This document shows, piece after piece, positions 41,974-50,930 of a stretch of 64,000 nt of DNA (position 1 is its first letter; every line of letters begins with the position of its first letter). The notes under the pieces were generated by a model. That model had not been told where the DNA came from. It was given only the letters and a program-made list of their open reading frames with translations, and ran no database searches. The DNA is from DASVTR01 sp033855775 (GTDB lineage: Bacteria; Acidobacteriota; Blastocatellia; Pyrinomonadales; Pyrinomonadaceae). A program made the position numbers and the translations under genes. The stretch is from NCBI GenBank assembly GCA_033855775.1, contig JAWVFT010000053.1, positions 56,679 through 120,678 of the forward strand, written 5' to 3'.

Positions 41974-44004
41974 ATGCCTCGTGACATTCCGGTCGGCAAT
42001 GGATCCTTGCTCGTCACGTTCGACGAGCGATACCAGATACGCGACATCTACTTTCCTTACGTCGGCAAGGAGAACCACTCCGAGGGGCATCCCTTTCGCT
42101 TCGGCGTCTGGGTGGACGGCGCGCTCTCGTGGGTCAGCGACGCGGGCTGGCAACGCGAGTTGCGCTACGTGCAGCAGACGTTGGTGACGGAAGCGCGCCT
42201 TGTGAACGCCGCCCTTGAATTGGAAATCATCTCCAACGACACGGTTGATTTTCAGGAGAACATCTTCGTCCGTCGCCTGCGCGTGCATAACTTGTCAGCG
42301 CGAGCGCGAGAGTTTCGTCTCTTCTTTCATCACGACTTTTACATCTCCGAATCCGAGGTCGGCGACACGGCCTACTTCGACCCGGACACCTTCGCCCTCA
42401 TCCATTACAAAGGCCAGCGCTACTTTCTCATCTCGACGGATTCGCCCGTCGGCGTCGAGACGTTTGCGACAGGCCGCAAAGCCTTTCAGGGCCACGAAGG
42501 GACTTGGCGCGATGCCGAAGACGGCGTGTTGTCGGAGACGGCCATCACCGAAGGCTCCGTGGATTCGACCATCGGGCGCACGCTCTCAATCGAAGCCGGA
42601 GGCGCGGGCGAGATGTTCTACTGGATTGCGGCTGGCGATTCCTACGCGGCCGTGGCCGGGATGCAGAACTTGATTCGCGCGGCTCACCCGCGCACGCTCA
42701 TCGAACGCACAGGCAACTACTGGCACGCCTGGGTCAACAAGAACGAGACGGACTTCGGCAATCTCCCGCCCGCTGTCGTTCGTCTCTACAAACGCTCCCT
42801 GCTCATCGTCCGCACGCAGATTGACAACAACGGCGCGATTCTCGCCGCCAACGATTCCGACGTGACCCTGCGCGCCACAGACCACTACAGCTATCTCTGG
42901 CCGCGCGACGGCGCGCTCGTCGCCTACGCCCTGGACCTCGCCGGTTACGACAGCCTGACGCGCTCCTTCTTCGACCTCTGCGGGCGCATCATCTCGCCCC
43001 ACGGATATTTCGCGCAGAAGTACAACCCGGACGGCTCGGTCGCTTCCGGCTGGCACGCCTCTTGGGATGCGCGCACGAAGCAGCGCTTGCTGCCGATTCA
43101 GGAAGACGAGACATCGCTCGTCCTGTGGTCGCTCTGGAATCACTACGAAGAGTTTCGGGACATAGAGTTTGCCAAGCAGCTTTACAGCACGCTGATAACG
43201 CGCGCCGCGGACTTTCTCGTCAAATTTCGCGACGAGCGGACGCGCCTGCCGCAGCCCTCCTGGAATCTCTGGGAAGACCGCAAGGCGATACACACTTTCA
43301 CCTGCGCCACCATCGTCGGCGGCTTGCGCGCGGCGGCCAATTTCGCGCGCCTCTTCGGCGAAGCGGCGGCGGCCTCAAAGTATGAGACGGCGGCTGACGA
43401 AGTGCGCGATGCGATGATGACGCATCTCTACAGGCCGGAGCTGCGACGCTTCGCGCGCTCCATCTCGCCGCGCACGGACGGCGGCTTCGACGTTGACCAG
43501 ACCATCGACGCCTCGCTCTTCGGCCTCTTCTATTTCGGCGCGTTCGCGCCCGACGACGCGGCTGTGCGCGAGACGATGGAAGCGGTCGAAGAAAGGCTCT
43601 GGGCCAAGACCGCAATCGGCGGGCTGGCGCGCTATGAGAGCGACAACTACATGCGCGTGACCGATGATGTCGGCAGAGTTCCGGGCAATCCATGGTTCAT
43701 CTGCACGCTCTGGCTGGCCGACTATCGCATCGCCGCGGCGCGAAGTCTTGAGGAGTTGGAACGCGCGGTCGAGATTCTGGAATGGACTGTGGCGCGCACG
43801 CTGCCGTCGGGCGTGCTGGCCGAGCAGGTTGACCCTTTGACGGGCGCGCCCGTCTCCGTCTCGCCGCTCACGTGGTCGCACTCGACGGTCGTCGCCACCG
43901 TCATCAATTACCTGCGCAAGCTCGAAGCCCTGCTCAAGTGTGAGGCGTGCGGTCGCCCGCTCTTTCGCTACGACCGCCGCGCGCGCAAGACGCACGGGCC
44001 GTAA
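41974..44004 (+). CDS. Glycoside hydrolase family 15 (glucoamylase/trehalase-like)
   Basis: An N-terminal beta-sandwich (about residues 1-250) precedes an (alpha/alpha)6 barrel. The catalytic acid is E434 in PSWNLWEDRKAIHTFT and the catalytic base E617 in GVLAEQVDPLTGAPVSVSPLTWSHS; YLWPRDGALVAYALDLAGY is the conserved substrate-binding segment. Members cleave terminal glucose from alpha-glucans or act on trehalose. No signal peptide is present, so it works in the cytoplasm on glycogen-type glucans or trehalose. The C terminus ends in a small CEACGRPLFRYDRR segment with two Cys. The ATG lacks a ribosome binding site and follows a decayed GACGAGC/GCTCGTC repeat pair. Confidence 0.92.
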   Translation: MPRDIPVGNGSLLVTFDERYQIRDIYFPYVGKENHSEGHPFRFGVWVDGALSWVSDAGWQRELRYVQQTLVTEARLVNAALELEIISNDTVDFQENIFVRRLRVHNLSARAREFRLFFHHDFYISESEVGDTAYFDPDTFALIHYKGQRYFLISTDSPVGVETFATGRKAFQGHEGTWRDAEDGVLSETAITEGSVDSTIGRTLSIEAGGAGEMFYWIAAGDSYAAVAGMQNLIRAAHPRTLIERTGNYWHAWVNKNETDFGNLPPAVVRLYKRSLLIVRTQIDNNGAILAANDSDVTLRATDHYSYLWPRDGALVAYALDLAGYDSLTRSFFDLCGRIISPHGYFAQKYNPDGSVASGWHASWDARTKQRLLPIQEDETSLVLWSLWNHYEEFRDIEFAKQLYSTLITRAADFLVKFRDERTRLPQPSWNLWEDRKAIHTFTCATIVGGLRAAANFARLFGEAAAASKYETAADEVRDAMMTHLYRPELRRFARSISPRTDGGFDVDQTIDASLFGLFYFGAFAPDDAAVRETMEAVEERLWAKTAIGGLARYESDNYMRVTDDVGRVPGNPWFICTLWLADYRIAAARSLEELERAVEILEWTVARTLPSGVLAEQVDPLTGAPVSVSPLTWSHSTVVATVINYLRKLEALLKCEACGRPLFRYDRRARKTHGP

Positions 44005-44034
44005 AGCTCAAGCGTTAATTCGCTTCGTTCATTT

Positions 44035-44096
44035 GTTCATCGCTTTAGTTATCGTTCATCGCTTCAGTTGTCGCATTGACTTAATCCATCAATGCG
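44035..44096. repeat. Tandem 19-nt repeat and inverted repeat before pyruvate kinase
   Basis: GTTCATCGCTTTAGTTATC (44035-44053) is followed directly by a copy with two changes (44054-44072). CGCATTGA (44072-44079) and TCAATGCG (44089-44096) then form an 8-bp stem with TTGACT inside. These precede the GTG start at 44136. Confidence 0.55.
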
Positions 44097-44135
44097 GCAA
44101 TGATTGAATGAATCAAAATTCCGGGGGTTTTAGTT

Positions 44136-45578
44136 GTGAGAAGAGCCAAGATTCTGGCCACGTTGGGGCCTGCTTCGCGCGAGCCTGCGATGTTGGGAGC
44201 GTTGCTGGCGGCGGGCGTCAACGGCGTCCGCATCAATATGTCGCACGGCACGCAGGACGAAAAGGCCGAAGATGTTCGTCGCTCGCGCGCCGCCGCCGAA
44301 ACGATGAAACGCCCGCTCGCCGTTCTCGTTGATTTGTCGGGGCCGAAGATTAGAACCGGCGTGCTGAAGAACGGCCAGCCCGTGCAGCTTGAGGCCAACT
44401 CGCTTTTTACGCTTACGACGCGCTCCGTGGCGGGCGACGCGCGCGAGGTTTCGACCAACTACGCGAGCATGGCGCGCGACGTGCGAACGGGCGCGCGACT
44501 GTTGCTCGACGACGGAGCCATCGAGCTTTACGTCGAAGACACGACCGACACGGATGTCGTCTGCCGCATCGTCAACGGCGGCCAACTAGGCGAGCGCAAG
44601 GGCATCAACCTGCCGGGAGTCATCCTGCCGATTCCGTCGCTGACGGATAAAGACCGGCGCGATTTGCAGTGGGCCGTGAAGGCGAATGCTGACTATATCG
44701 CGCTCTCGTTCGTGCGTCGCGCCGAAGACTGCAACGAAGCCAAACAACTCATCCAGAACGCCGGGGGCAAGCAACCGCTCATCGCCAAAATCGAGAAGGC
44801 GGAAGCGATAGACCATCTGGACGAAATCATCGCCGCCGCCGACGGCGTGATGGTCGCGCGCGGCGACCTTGGCGTTGAAACGAGCGTCGAACTGGTTCCG
44901 GTTTATCAAAAGACCATCATCGAAAAAGCGAACCTCGCGGGCAAGCTCGTCATCACGGCGACGCAGATGTTGCAGTCAATGGTGACGAACCCGCGCCCGA
45001 CGCGCGCCGAAGCTTCGGATGTCGCCAACGCCGTCTGGGACGGCTCAGACTGCGTGATGCTCTCGAACGAAACTGCGATGGGACAGAACCCCGTGGCCGC
45101 TGTCGCCACGATGGCTCGCATCATCGAATCGGCGGAGACGGGCAGGAAGGCCGAGACGGGCGGCATCGAAAAATGGATTGGCAAGCAGTCCGGCAGAATC
45201 AGCCGCGCGTTGTGCGAGGCCGCCGCGTTTGCCGCCGAAGAAGTGAGCGCGAAGACGGTCGCGGTGTTGACGGAATCGGGCTTGATGGCTCGCCGGATGG
45301 CGGCCCTCCGGCCCGCGCAACGCATCATCGCCCTGACGCCTTCAAAGGATGTGCGTAACGAACTGGCGCTCATCTGGGCCGTCGAATCGCTGATTCATCC
45401 GGGGTGCGAATCGACGGAAGAGATGCTGCGCGCGGGCGAGCGCACGTTGCTCGAAGCGGGCATCGTGCAGCACGGCGATTTAATCGTGCTGATGGCGGGC
45501 AGGCTCTCCGGCCTCGGACTCTCAAGCTCGGTCACGCTCTACACTGTGGGCGGGGAGAAGCCGCCGCAACAGGCTTGA
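44136..45578 (+). CDS. pyk: Pyruvate kinase
   Basis: The enzyme makes pyruvate and ATP from phosphoenolpyruvate in glycolysis. The N-terminal barrel motifs RRAKILATLGPAS, GVRINMSHGT and VDLSGPKIRTG are present, the lid domain follows, and the signature IAKIEKAEAIDHLDEIIAAADGVMVARGDLGVE contains the catalytic Lys. The C-terminal allosteric domain reaches to residue 480. The GTG start is supported by GGGGG 8 nt upstream. Its stop overlaps the start of the next gene (TTGA). Proximity to GH15 fits glucan breakdown. Confidence 0.96.
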   Translation: MRRAKILATLGPASREPAMLGALLAAGVNGVRINMSHGTQDEKAEDVRRSRAAAETMKRPLAVLVDLSGPKIRTGVLKNGQPVQLEANSLFTLTTRSVAGDAREVSTNYASMARDVRTGARLLLDDGAIELYVEDTTDTDVVCRIVNGGQLGERKGINLPGVILPIPSLTDKDRRDLQWAVKANADYIALSFVRRAEDCNEAKQLIQNAGGKQPLIAKIEKAEAIDHLDEIIAAADGVMVARGDLGVETSVELVPVYQKTIIEKANLAGKLVITATQMLQSMVTNPRPTRAEASDVANAVWDGSDCVMLSNETAMGQNPVAAVATMARIIESAETGRKAETGGIEKWIGKQSGRISRALCEAAAFAAEEVSAKTVAVLTESGLMARRMAALRPAQRIIALTPSKDVRNELALIWAVESLIHPGCESTEEMLRAGERTLLEAGIVQHGDLIVLMAGRLSGLGLSSSVTLYTVGGEKPPQQA

Positions 45579-46390
45579 GCCCGCGCTGGCAAATCTCCGC
45601 CGGAGAGTTGTTCGAGTTGACGCGCCCTGCGGCCTTCGCGCTCTCCGCGCTCGTCTCGACGTGGACGCTCGCCAGCGCGCGGCGTCGCGGCTTCGCCCTC
45701 TATGCGGTCGCCGCGTGGACGCTCGGCGCGCTCCTTTACCCGCTCATCGTTCTGCCCATCTACCTCATCGTCCGCTCAGCGCGAAGAGAGCATGAACGCG
45801 CCGCGCCTGCTATTCAACAACCCGAAGAAACTGCGACGACAACACGCATAGCTGCGACCGAACAATCAGCAGAGCCGACGCAAGCAACAGAGCCGACATC
45901 AACCAATGCGCGAGCGCGCAAGAGTTTTCTGCGACCCGCGTGGCTGCCCTTCGTCTATCTGCTCGCGACGCTTTCGACGGGCGCGCTGCTTTACTACCGC
46001 GATGCGCAGAGCATTGACGCGCGCCTCTCGCGCGCCAACAGGTCGCGGCTGTTGGGCCAAACCGATAGGACGATTAGTGAGTATCGCGCCGCGCTGAAGT
46101 TGGAAGAGAACGCGCACACGCGCAACCTGCTCGGCGTCGAACTCGCCGCCGCCGGACGACTGGAAGAAGCGCTCGCGGAGTTTCGCGCCGCCGAACGTGG
46201 CAATGAACCTGACGACCAACTCTTCTATCGCATCGCCACGACGCTCGACGCGCTCAATCGAACGGCAGAGGCCGTCCCCGAATACCAAAAGTTTCTCAGC
46301 ACGCTGCGCTGCACGCAGGGCTATCCGGACCCGCAATGCGAAGCGGCGCGGGCGCGCATCGCGCAGTCAAGCGACAAACTTGAAAGATGA
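45575..46390 (+). CDS. TPR-containing membrane protein
   Basis: Two or three membrane segments lie in the first 65 residues (RPAAFALSALVSTWTLASA; WTLGALLYPLIVLPIYLIV), then a Thr/Ala/Glu-rich linker, one more hydrophobic segment at about residue 120, and at least three tetratricopeptide-like units (AALKLEENAHTRNLLGVELAAAGRLEEALAEFRAAE). The TTG start overlaps the pyk stop as TTGA, which implies coupled translation. Family not identified; the TPR part suggests a scaffold role. Confidence 0.65.
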   Translation: MSPRWQISAGELFELTRPAAFALSALVSTWTLASARRRGFALYAVAAWTLGALLYPLIVLPIYLIVRSARREHERAAPAIQQPEETATTTRIAATEQSAEPTQATEPTSTNARARKSFLRPAWLPFVYLLATLSTGALLYYRDAQSIDARLSRANRSRLLGQTDRTISEYRAALKLEENAHTRNLLGVELAAAGRLEEALAEFRAAERGNEPDDQLFYRIATTLDALNRTAEAVPEYQKFLSTLRCTQGYPDPQCEAARARIAQSSDKLER

Positions 46391-46447
46391 GCTTTGAAGA
46401 GATTCCTGACGTTGGAATCGGACGGAAGACGGAGCAGCGTTGAAGGC

Positions 46448-47464
46448 TCAGTCGGCGCGGAGCATCTCGCCGACTGAGCTTTTGTTTTCGGAGTTGCCCT
46501 GCGCGTCGCTCGAAGTCTGCTGCGGGTCGCGCCAGTTGTCGAGGATGCCGACTTGGTGAACACACTGGAGCGTGCAGGTCGGAGCGCACCATTTCTCTGT
46601 GTTGTACTCGCGCTCGAAATCTTTCATCGTGTACTCTTCGAGCGGGATGCCGGGATAACCGCGCTGCTGCGAACACCAGTGGACGAGGCCATCTTCACAG
46701 ATGTAGAGATAGCGCGCCCCTGCGCGGCAACGCCAGTTATAAGGCTTGCCTTCGGCGATTGAATCTTGAAACCAGTTGAGCCGCGCGTGATCGCGGTTGC
46801 CGAGTTTCTTGACGGCCTGAAAGATTTCGCGCTCTTTTTCCGAGAGCGGCTTCAAGGTTCCGTCGTGGTCGTGGATGACGCCGACCGTGCTGGAAAAGCC
46901 AAGCTCGACGGCGCGGCGCGCGATGACGAGCGCGTCCTCCGGCGTCTTGATGCCGCCGCCGATGACGGAGTTGATGTTGACGTGAAATTCAGCGTGCTCG
47001 GAGAGATGCTGCAACTTGCGGTCGAGGTTCTTGAGGCTCTTCTTCGAGACTTCATCCGGCTCGATGTTGTCAATGCTGATTTGTAGATACTCAAGCCCGG
47101 CTTCGTTCAAAGTCTTGATGCGTTCGGGCGTGAAGTAGTAGCCGTTGGAGATGAGCCCGGCAATCATTTTGTGCGAGCGGATGTGGCTGATGATTTCGTC
47201 AAGATGCGGGTGCATCAGCGGCTCGCCGCCGGAGATGGTGATGATGGATGTGCCGAGCGCGGCCAAGTGGTCGAGCCTGCGCTTCATCACGTCGAGCGGC
47301 ACGGGGTCTGAGACTTTATCGTATTCGTTGCAGTAGCCGCAGGCGAGATTGCAGCGGCGCATCGGGATGATGTGCGCCAGCACTGGATGCTGCGTCGAAA
47401 GCAGCGCGCGGGAGATGAAGCTCACCTCGCGCAGTTTCAATCTGAGAAATTTGCTTTTCTTCAT
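46448..47464 (-). CDS. Radical SAM protein with C-terminal Cys-rich (SPASM-like) region
   Basis: The 4Fe-4S motif C38-x3-C42-x2-C45 in [15 protein letters not shown] and the SAM-binding [11 protein letters not shown] are complete. The C-terminal part has further Cys clusters ([16 protein letters not shown] and CAPTCTLQC), as in SPASM/twitch-type enzymes that bind auxiliary clusters. No peptide precursor gene is visible nearby, so peptide modification is not supported by context. A synthase acting on lipids (HpnH-like) or other small substrates is an alternative. The ATG begins [14 protein letters not shown]. Confidence 0.85.
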   Translation of the reverse strand: MKKSKFLRLKLREVSFISRALLSTQHPVLAHIIPMRRCNLACGYCNEYDKVSDPVPLDVMKRRLDHLAALGTSIITISGGEPLMHPHLDEIISHIRSHKMIAGLISNGYYFTPERIKTLNEAGLEYLQISIDNIEPDEVSKKSLKNLDRKLQHLSEHAEFHVNINSVIGGGIKTPEDALVIARRAVELGFSSTVGVIHDHDGTLKPLSEKEREIFQAVKKLGNRDHARLNWFQDSIAEGKPYNWRCRAGARYLYICEDGLVHWCSQQRGYPGIPLEEYTMKDFEREYNTEKWCAPTCTLQCVHQVGILDNWRDPQQTSSDAQGNSENKSSVGEMLRAD

Positions 47465-47607
47465 CGAGCCTTTACGAACCTGCGCCGCCTAAGACCGAGA
47501 GCGACGTTGCAGGCAGACGAACCCTTGCTCTAACTATGTAACGAAAGATATGCGACACCGCGACCGGAAGGCAAGCGCGGGCGCGAGCCTCTGCCGTGGT
47601 TGAAATA

Positions 47608-47642
47608 GCGAAAGGCTCCGGTTTCATGCCGAAGCCTTTCGC
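47608..47642 (-). terminator. Hairpin terminator after the LolA-like gene
   Basis: GCGAAAGGCT and AGCCTTTCGC pair as a 10-bp stem around a 15-nt loop. In the minus direction it follows the LolA-like stop by about 25 nt and is followed by TATTTC. It probably ends the Lol-like transcript before the radical SAM gene. Confidence 0.55.
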
Positions 47643-47667
47643 TTGTCAGCCTTCCGCTTCGGGCTGT

Positions 47668-48369
47668 CTAGCCCTTGACGATTTTGACGCCGGAATCCAG
47701 CTTGAGAATGAACGCATCGGGCGAGATGCCCGCGTTCTTCTCCATGTTGGTCAGGCGCACGGTCGTCGAGTCGCCGCTGCGCTCGACCACCTTGGTCTGC
47801 ACAGGCATGCCGCTACTGTCCACCCAGACCTCAGCGTACTTGTAACCGGCTCCGCCCTTCGGCACGAGCTTCAAGTGCGATGTGCCGACGCCGCCCCACA
47901 ATGTTTCTTCGCCCATGTACTGCAACGGCTCGAAACGCGTTTGCAGTTGCGCCCGCGACATGTTCAAAAATTCCAGAGCGTTGTTGGCCTTGCCGCCTTT
48001 GACCTGCGCGGCCCGCCCGACATACGCCATATTCAGGCGCGGACGAAAGAGCGTGTACTGGCCATCCTTGACCGTCAGCGTCTCTTTCATCGGCGATTGC
48101 CATTCGAGACGCACGTTGGCGTCGCGGCCCGCCGCAGGCATGTACAGCACGTAGCCGACATACTTGTCTTCGTCCTGCGTCTGAACATTGTACTTGACCA
48201 TATCAACCTTGGCGCGCAGCGATCTCAAACTCTGACGATTGCGCTCCATGCGGTTGACCACCGAACTGATGAACCCCGCGCCCTGCGCGTTGACTTCCTT
48301 TGGGGAACTAACGGCCAGCACGGCAATGATGATTGCCACTGCAAGTCCGAGGGGAATGAATTTCCTCAT
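47668..48369 (-). CDS. LolA-like outer-membrane lipoprotein carrier fold protein
   Basis: A signal peptide (MRKFIPLGLAVAIIIAVLAV...VNAQ) precedes a domain with the LolA/LolB fold pattern: RQSLRSLRAKVDMVKYN at the first helix and strand, VRLEWQSPMKETLTVKDGQYTLFRP in the centre and HLKLVPKGGAGYKYAEVWVDSSGMPVQTKVVERSGDSTTVRLTNMEKN at the end. LolA carries lipoproteins across the periplasm. The next genes upstream encode a small membrane protein, a LolD-like ATPase, a LolC/E-like permease and a lipoprotein with a related fold, which supports a Lol-type role. The family also contains proteins of other or unknown function. Confidence 0.78.
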   Translation of the reverse strand: MRKFIPLGLAVAIIIAVLAVSSPKEVNAQGAGFISSVVNRMERNRQSLRSLRAKVDMVKYNVQTQDEDKYVGYVLYMPAAGRDANVRLEWQSPMKETLTVKDGQYTLFRPRLNMAYVGRAAQVKGGKANNALEFLNMSRAQLQTRFEPLQYMGEETLWGGVGTSHLKLVPKGGAGYKYAEVWVDSSGMPVQTKVVERSGDSTTVRLTNMEKNAGISPDAFILKLDSGVKIVKG

Positions 48370-48436
48370 ACTAACTCCTTCGATAAAGTGCGACTCCTGC
48401 CCGGAGACACAAAATCCGTGCGATTATATTGAATGA

Positions 48437-48775
48437 TTACCGTATGTCAACCTCGTAGGCGACCGTTCGCCCTCGCCCGTCCAGCCTTTTGCGTATATTC
48501 CTCACCTGAATCTCAGGGCGATTTGTGATGGCACGGACGCGACGTTCGACCTCACTTGCGTCCAACTCAGCGCCGCCGTTCTCAGGCAGCGCGAGCAGAA
48601 CAGTCGAGGCGAATGGGCTTTGATGCTCCTGATTGGAGCGAAGTTCGCCATTATCAAACCAGCTTTTCGGCGTCAGGAAGATAAAGGCCAGAATCAAGGC
48701 GCACAGCACGTCGTACTGCCACGTATTGCGCGCGTACGTCCAGAAGAAAATCCTTTTAACCACGCCTACAAACAT
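48437..48775 (-). CDS. Small membrane protein in Lol-like group
   Basis: The protein of 112 residues has one central membrane segment (YDVLCALILAFIFLTPKSWF) with a basic N terminus inside, and an outer domain of about 70 residues with charged strands (SEVERRVRAITNRPEIQVRNIRKRLDGRGRTVAYEVDI). No family recognised. The ribosome binding site is weak. The 184 nt before it contain a palindrome AACTGT-CGA-ACAGTT (48913-48927), which may mark a separate promoter. It lies between the LolA-like gene (67 nt) and the ATPase gene. Confidence 0.65.
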   Translation of the reverse strand: MFVGVVKRIFFWTYARNTWQYDVLCALILAFIFLTPKSWFDNGELRSNQEHQSPFASTVLLALPENGGAELDASEVERRVRAITNRPEIQVRNIRKRLDGRGRTVAYEVDIR

Positions 48776-48959
48776 CTTTTACGAATGAAAGTTGATTCCA
48801 CGCGCGGCCACGTTGCAGCCAACACTTCAGCAAGGAACATGCCAAGCCGCGACCGTGAAAGGTTTGAAAATAGCGACCCTGCGGGGTTTGCCGGGCGCAA
48901 CATTCTTCCGACAACTGTCGAACAGTTTACGCTAACGGAGCGGATTCTCACAAACATTT

Positions 48960-49655
48960 TCACATCTGCACGACCGAGGCCGCCGGTTCGACAATCTGCC
49001 CGTCGCGCATCTGCACAATGCGGCGACACATCTGCGCCGCCTCCGGGTTGTGCGTAATCATGACGATGGTTTGATGAAAACGAAAGTTCAATTCCTGAAA
49101 CATGTTGAGCACGATGGCCGAATTTTCGCTGTCCAGATTGCCGGTCGGCTCGTCGGCTAAAATGATGGCGGGGCGCGTGACGACGGCGCGGGCCAGGGCG
49201 ACGCGCTGCTGTTCGCCGCCTGACAGTTCAAGCGGCTTGTGGTGCATCTTGTCTTCGAGCCGGAGCAGGCGCAAGACTTCGCGGCGGCGTTCGGGGTCGT
49301 CCGCGCCGTTGCTGTGAATGCGTTCGGCAAGACGCAGATTGCCTTCGGCGGTCAGGGTCGGGAACAGGTTGAAGCGCTGGAAGACGAAGCCAATCTTGCG
49401 GCGGCGAATGTCCGTGCGCTTGGCGTCACTGGCTGCGGTCAGGTCTTCGTCGTCAATCAGGATGCGCCCGCTCGTCGGCGTCAGCAGCCCGCCGAGCAAG
49501 TGCAGCATCGTTGACTTGCCGCAGCCCGACGGCCCCATAATCGCCAGAAACTCGCCTTCCTGCACATCCAGCGACACGCCCCGCAACGCAGGCACATCGA
49601 CCTTGCCGATACGATAAACCTTCTCCAGATTTTCAGCTTGTAAGATTGTTCTCAT
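48960..49655 (-). CDS. LolD/MacB-type ABC transporter ATP-binding protein
   Basis: All nucleotide-binding motifs are present: Walker [11 protein letters not shown]-loop [18 protein letters not shown], signature [14 protein letters not shown], Walker [13 protein letters not shown] and H-loop [11 protein letters not shown]. The TGNLD segment and short length (231) are typical of ATPases that work with FtsX-like mechanotransmission permeases such as LolCDE and MacB. The partner permease lies directly upstream (67 nt). No ribosome binding site is seen; the start follows CTTTAGTTA. Confidence 0.92.
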   Translation of the reverse strand: MRTILQAENLEKVYRIGKVDVPALRGVSLDVQEGEFLAIMGPSGCGKSTMLHLLGGLLTPTSGRILIDDEDLTAASDAKRTDIRRRKIGFVFQRFNLFPTLTAEGNLRLAERIHSNGADDPERRREVLRLLRLEDKMHHKPLELSGGEQQRVALARAVVTRPAIILADEPTGNLDSENSAIVLNMFQELNFRFHQTIVMITHNPEAAQMCRRIVQMRDGQIVEPAASVVQM

Positions 49656-49721
49656 TAACTAAAGCAGGCTTCAAGCTCTTCGGCTCTTAACCTTAATTTT
49701 GAAACTTAAGACCTCGAATTT

Positions 49722-50825
49722 CTATTCATAAGAGAGCGCGCTGACCGCATCCAGATTGGCCGCGCGGATTGCCGGATAGAGCGCTCCGAGCGCGCCGCCG
49801 AGCAAGCCTATCAGAGCCGACACCAGGGCCCAACGCCAACCATACTCGAAGACGAGTCCGTAGGCGCGGCTAATCAGGTAGCCGCCGGAAAGCGCGACCG
49901 CGAAGCCTACGACGAGGCCGAGCGCGCTAATCACAATCGCCTCTTTTTCAATCACGCCGATGATGTAGCCGCGCGACGCGCCCATAGCTTTCAAGATGCC
50001 AATCTCGCGCGTGCGCTCCGTAATCGTCGTGTACATCGCCAGCATGACGACGAGCGCGCTCACCAGAGCCGCCAGCCCGACCAGCACGCGCAGGAAGATG
50101 CCCAGATAAGGAATGCTCTTCTCGATGCTGGTGAAGACCTCGCGCGTGAGTTGAATCTTATTGCCCGTCGTGTCCCGCGAGGCTTCTATGTTGCGCGCGA
50201 CCGTCTTCTCTTCGTAGCCGTCCTTGCACTTAACGAGAATGTACTGGCACTTGCCCGGAGATTCAAGAGCCTCCTGCATCGCCCGCAGAGACATCTTGAC
50301 GCGCGCCCCTGACTCCGGCGCGTACACGCCCGTCACGCGATACGGCTTGTCGCCGAAGAGACTCAGCGTGCTTCCGACCGTCAGATTGCTGTTGCGCTTT
50401 TTCGATTCGTCAATGATAACTTCGTCCGCCGCTTCCGGCGCGCGGCCTTCGACGAGATGGATGTCGTTCATCGCGGCAAACGGCGCCCAGTCAACGCCAT
50501 CCAATAGCTCAAAGCCGAAGCCGCGATTGTTCTGCGAGATATAACGAATGACGGGCAAAGCCTCCGCCACGCCTTCGACCGCTTTCAATCTATCGACATA
50601 CTTCGTGCTCAGGTTGGCCGTCGAACTGGTTAACTCCATCGCGCCCGGACGCGTGAAGATAATCTCCGCGCGAACATTCTGCGAGCGGCGCTGCAAATCA
50701 TTAGACATGCCGCGCGACAGCCCCGTGAACAACATCACGAGAGCCACGCCCAACGCCACCCCGGCCACGCTCACCAACGAGCGAACGGGACGCTGCCGAA
50801 TATTTGCGGCGATAAGATTATCCAT
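49722..50825 (-). CDS. FtsX-like (LolC/E-type) ABC transporter permease
   Basis: Four membrane segments: one at about residues 13-38 (RPVRSLVSVAGVALGVALVMLF) and three in the last 130 residues, with TITERTREIGILKAMGASRGYIIGVI as the coupling-helix signature. The periplasmic MacB-like core (about 45-235) has no extra domain. With the adjacent ATPase it should form a transporter of the LolCDE/MacB group. A single permease gene suggests a homodimer (LolF-like). ATG 50825 is used because the in-frame codons before it belong to a repeat whose arm ends 11 nt upstream; no ribosome binding site is visible. Confidence 0.88.
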   Translation of the reverse strand: MDNLIAANIRQRPVRSLVSVAGVALGVALVMLFTGLSRGMSNDLQRRSQNVRAEIIFTRPGAMELTSSTANLSTKYVDRLKAVEGVAEALPVIRYISQNNRGFGFELLDGVDWAPFAAMNDIHLVEGRAPEAADEVIIDESKKRNSNLTVGSTLSLFGDKPYRVTGVYAPESGARVKMSLRAMQEALESPGKCQYILVKCKDGYEEKTVARNIEASRDTTGNKIQLTREVFTSIEKSIPYLGIFLRVLVGLAALVSALVVMLAMYTTITERTREIGILKAMGASRGYIIGVIEKEAIVISALGLVVGFAVALSGGYLISRAYGLVFEYGWRWALVSALIGLLGGALGALYPAIRAANLDAVSALSYE

Positions 50826-50930
50826 AAGACAGTAATAAGTGACGAGCAGCAAGTGGCGAGCAGAAGATTAAGAGACAAGCTATCAGCAGTTGTTTTAACT
50901 TGTCACTTGCTGCTCGTCACTTCCCACTGT
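50826..50930. repeat. Heptamer palindrome joining lipoprotein stop to permease start (family A, copy 4)
   Basis: 50837-50855 and 50904-50922 are a perfect 19-bp stem, with imperfect pairing continuing on both sides. The lipoprotein stop (50917-50919) lies within one arm, and the permease ATG (50823-50825) begins 11 nt after the other. The loop contains AAGTTAAAAC, as in copy 1. Confidence 0.85.
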
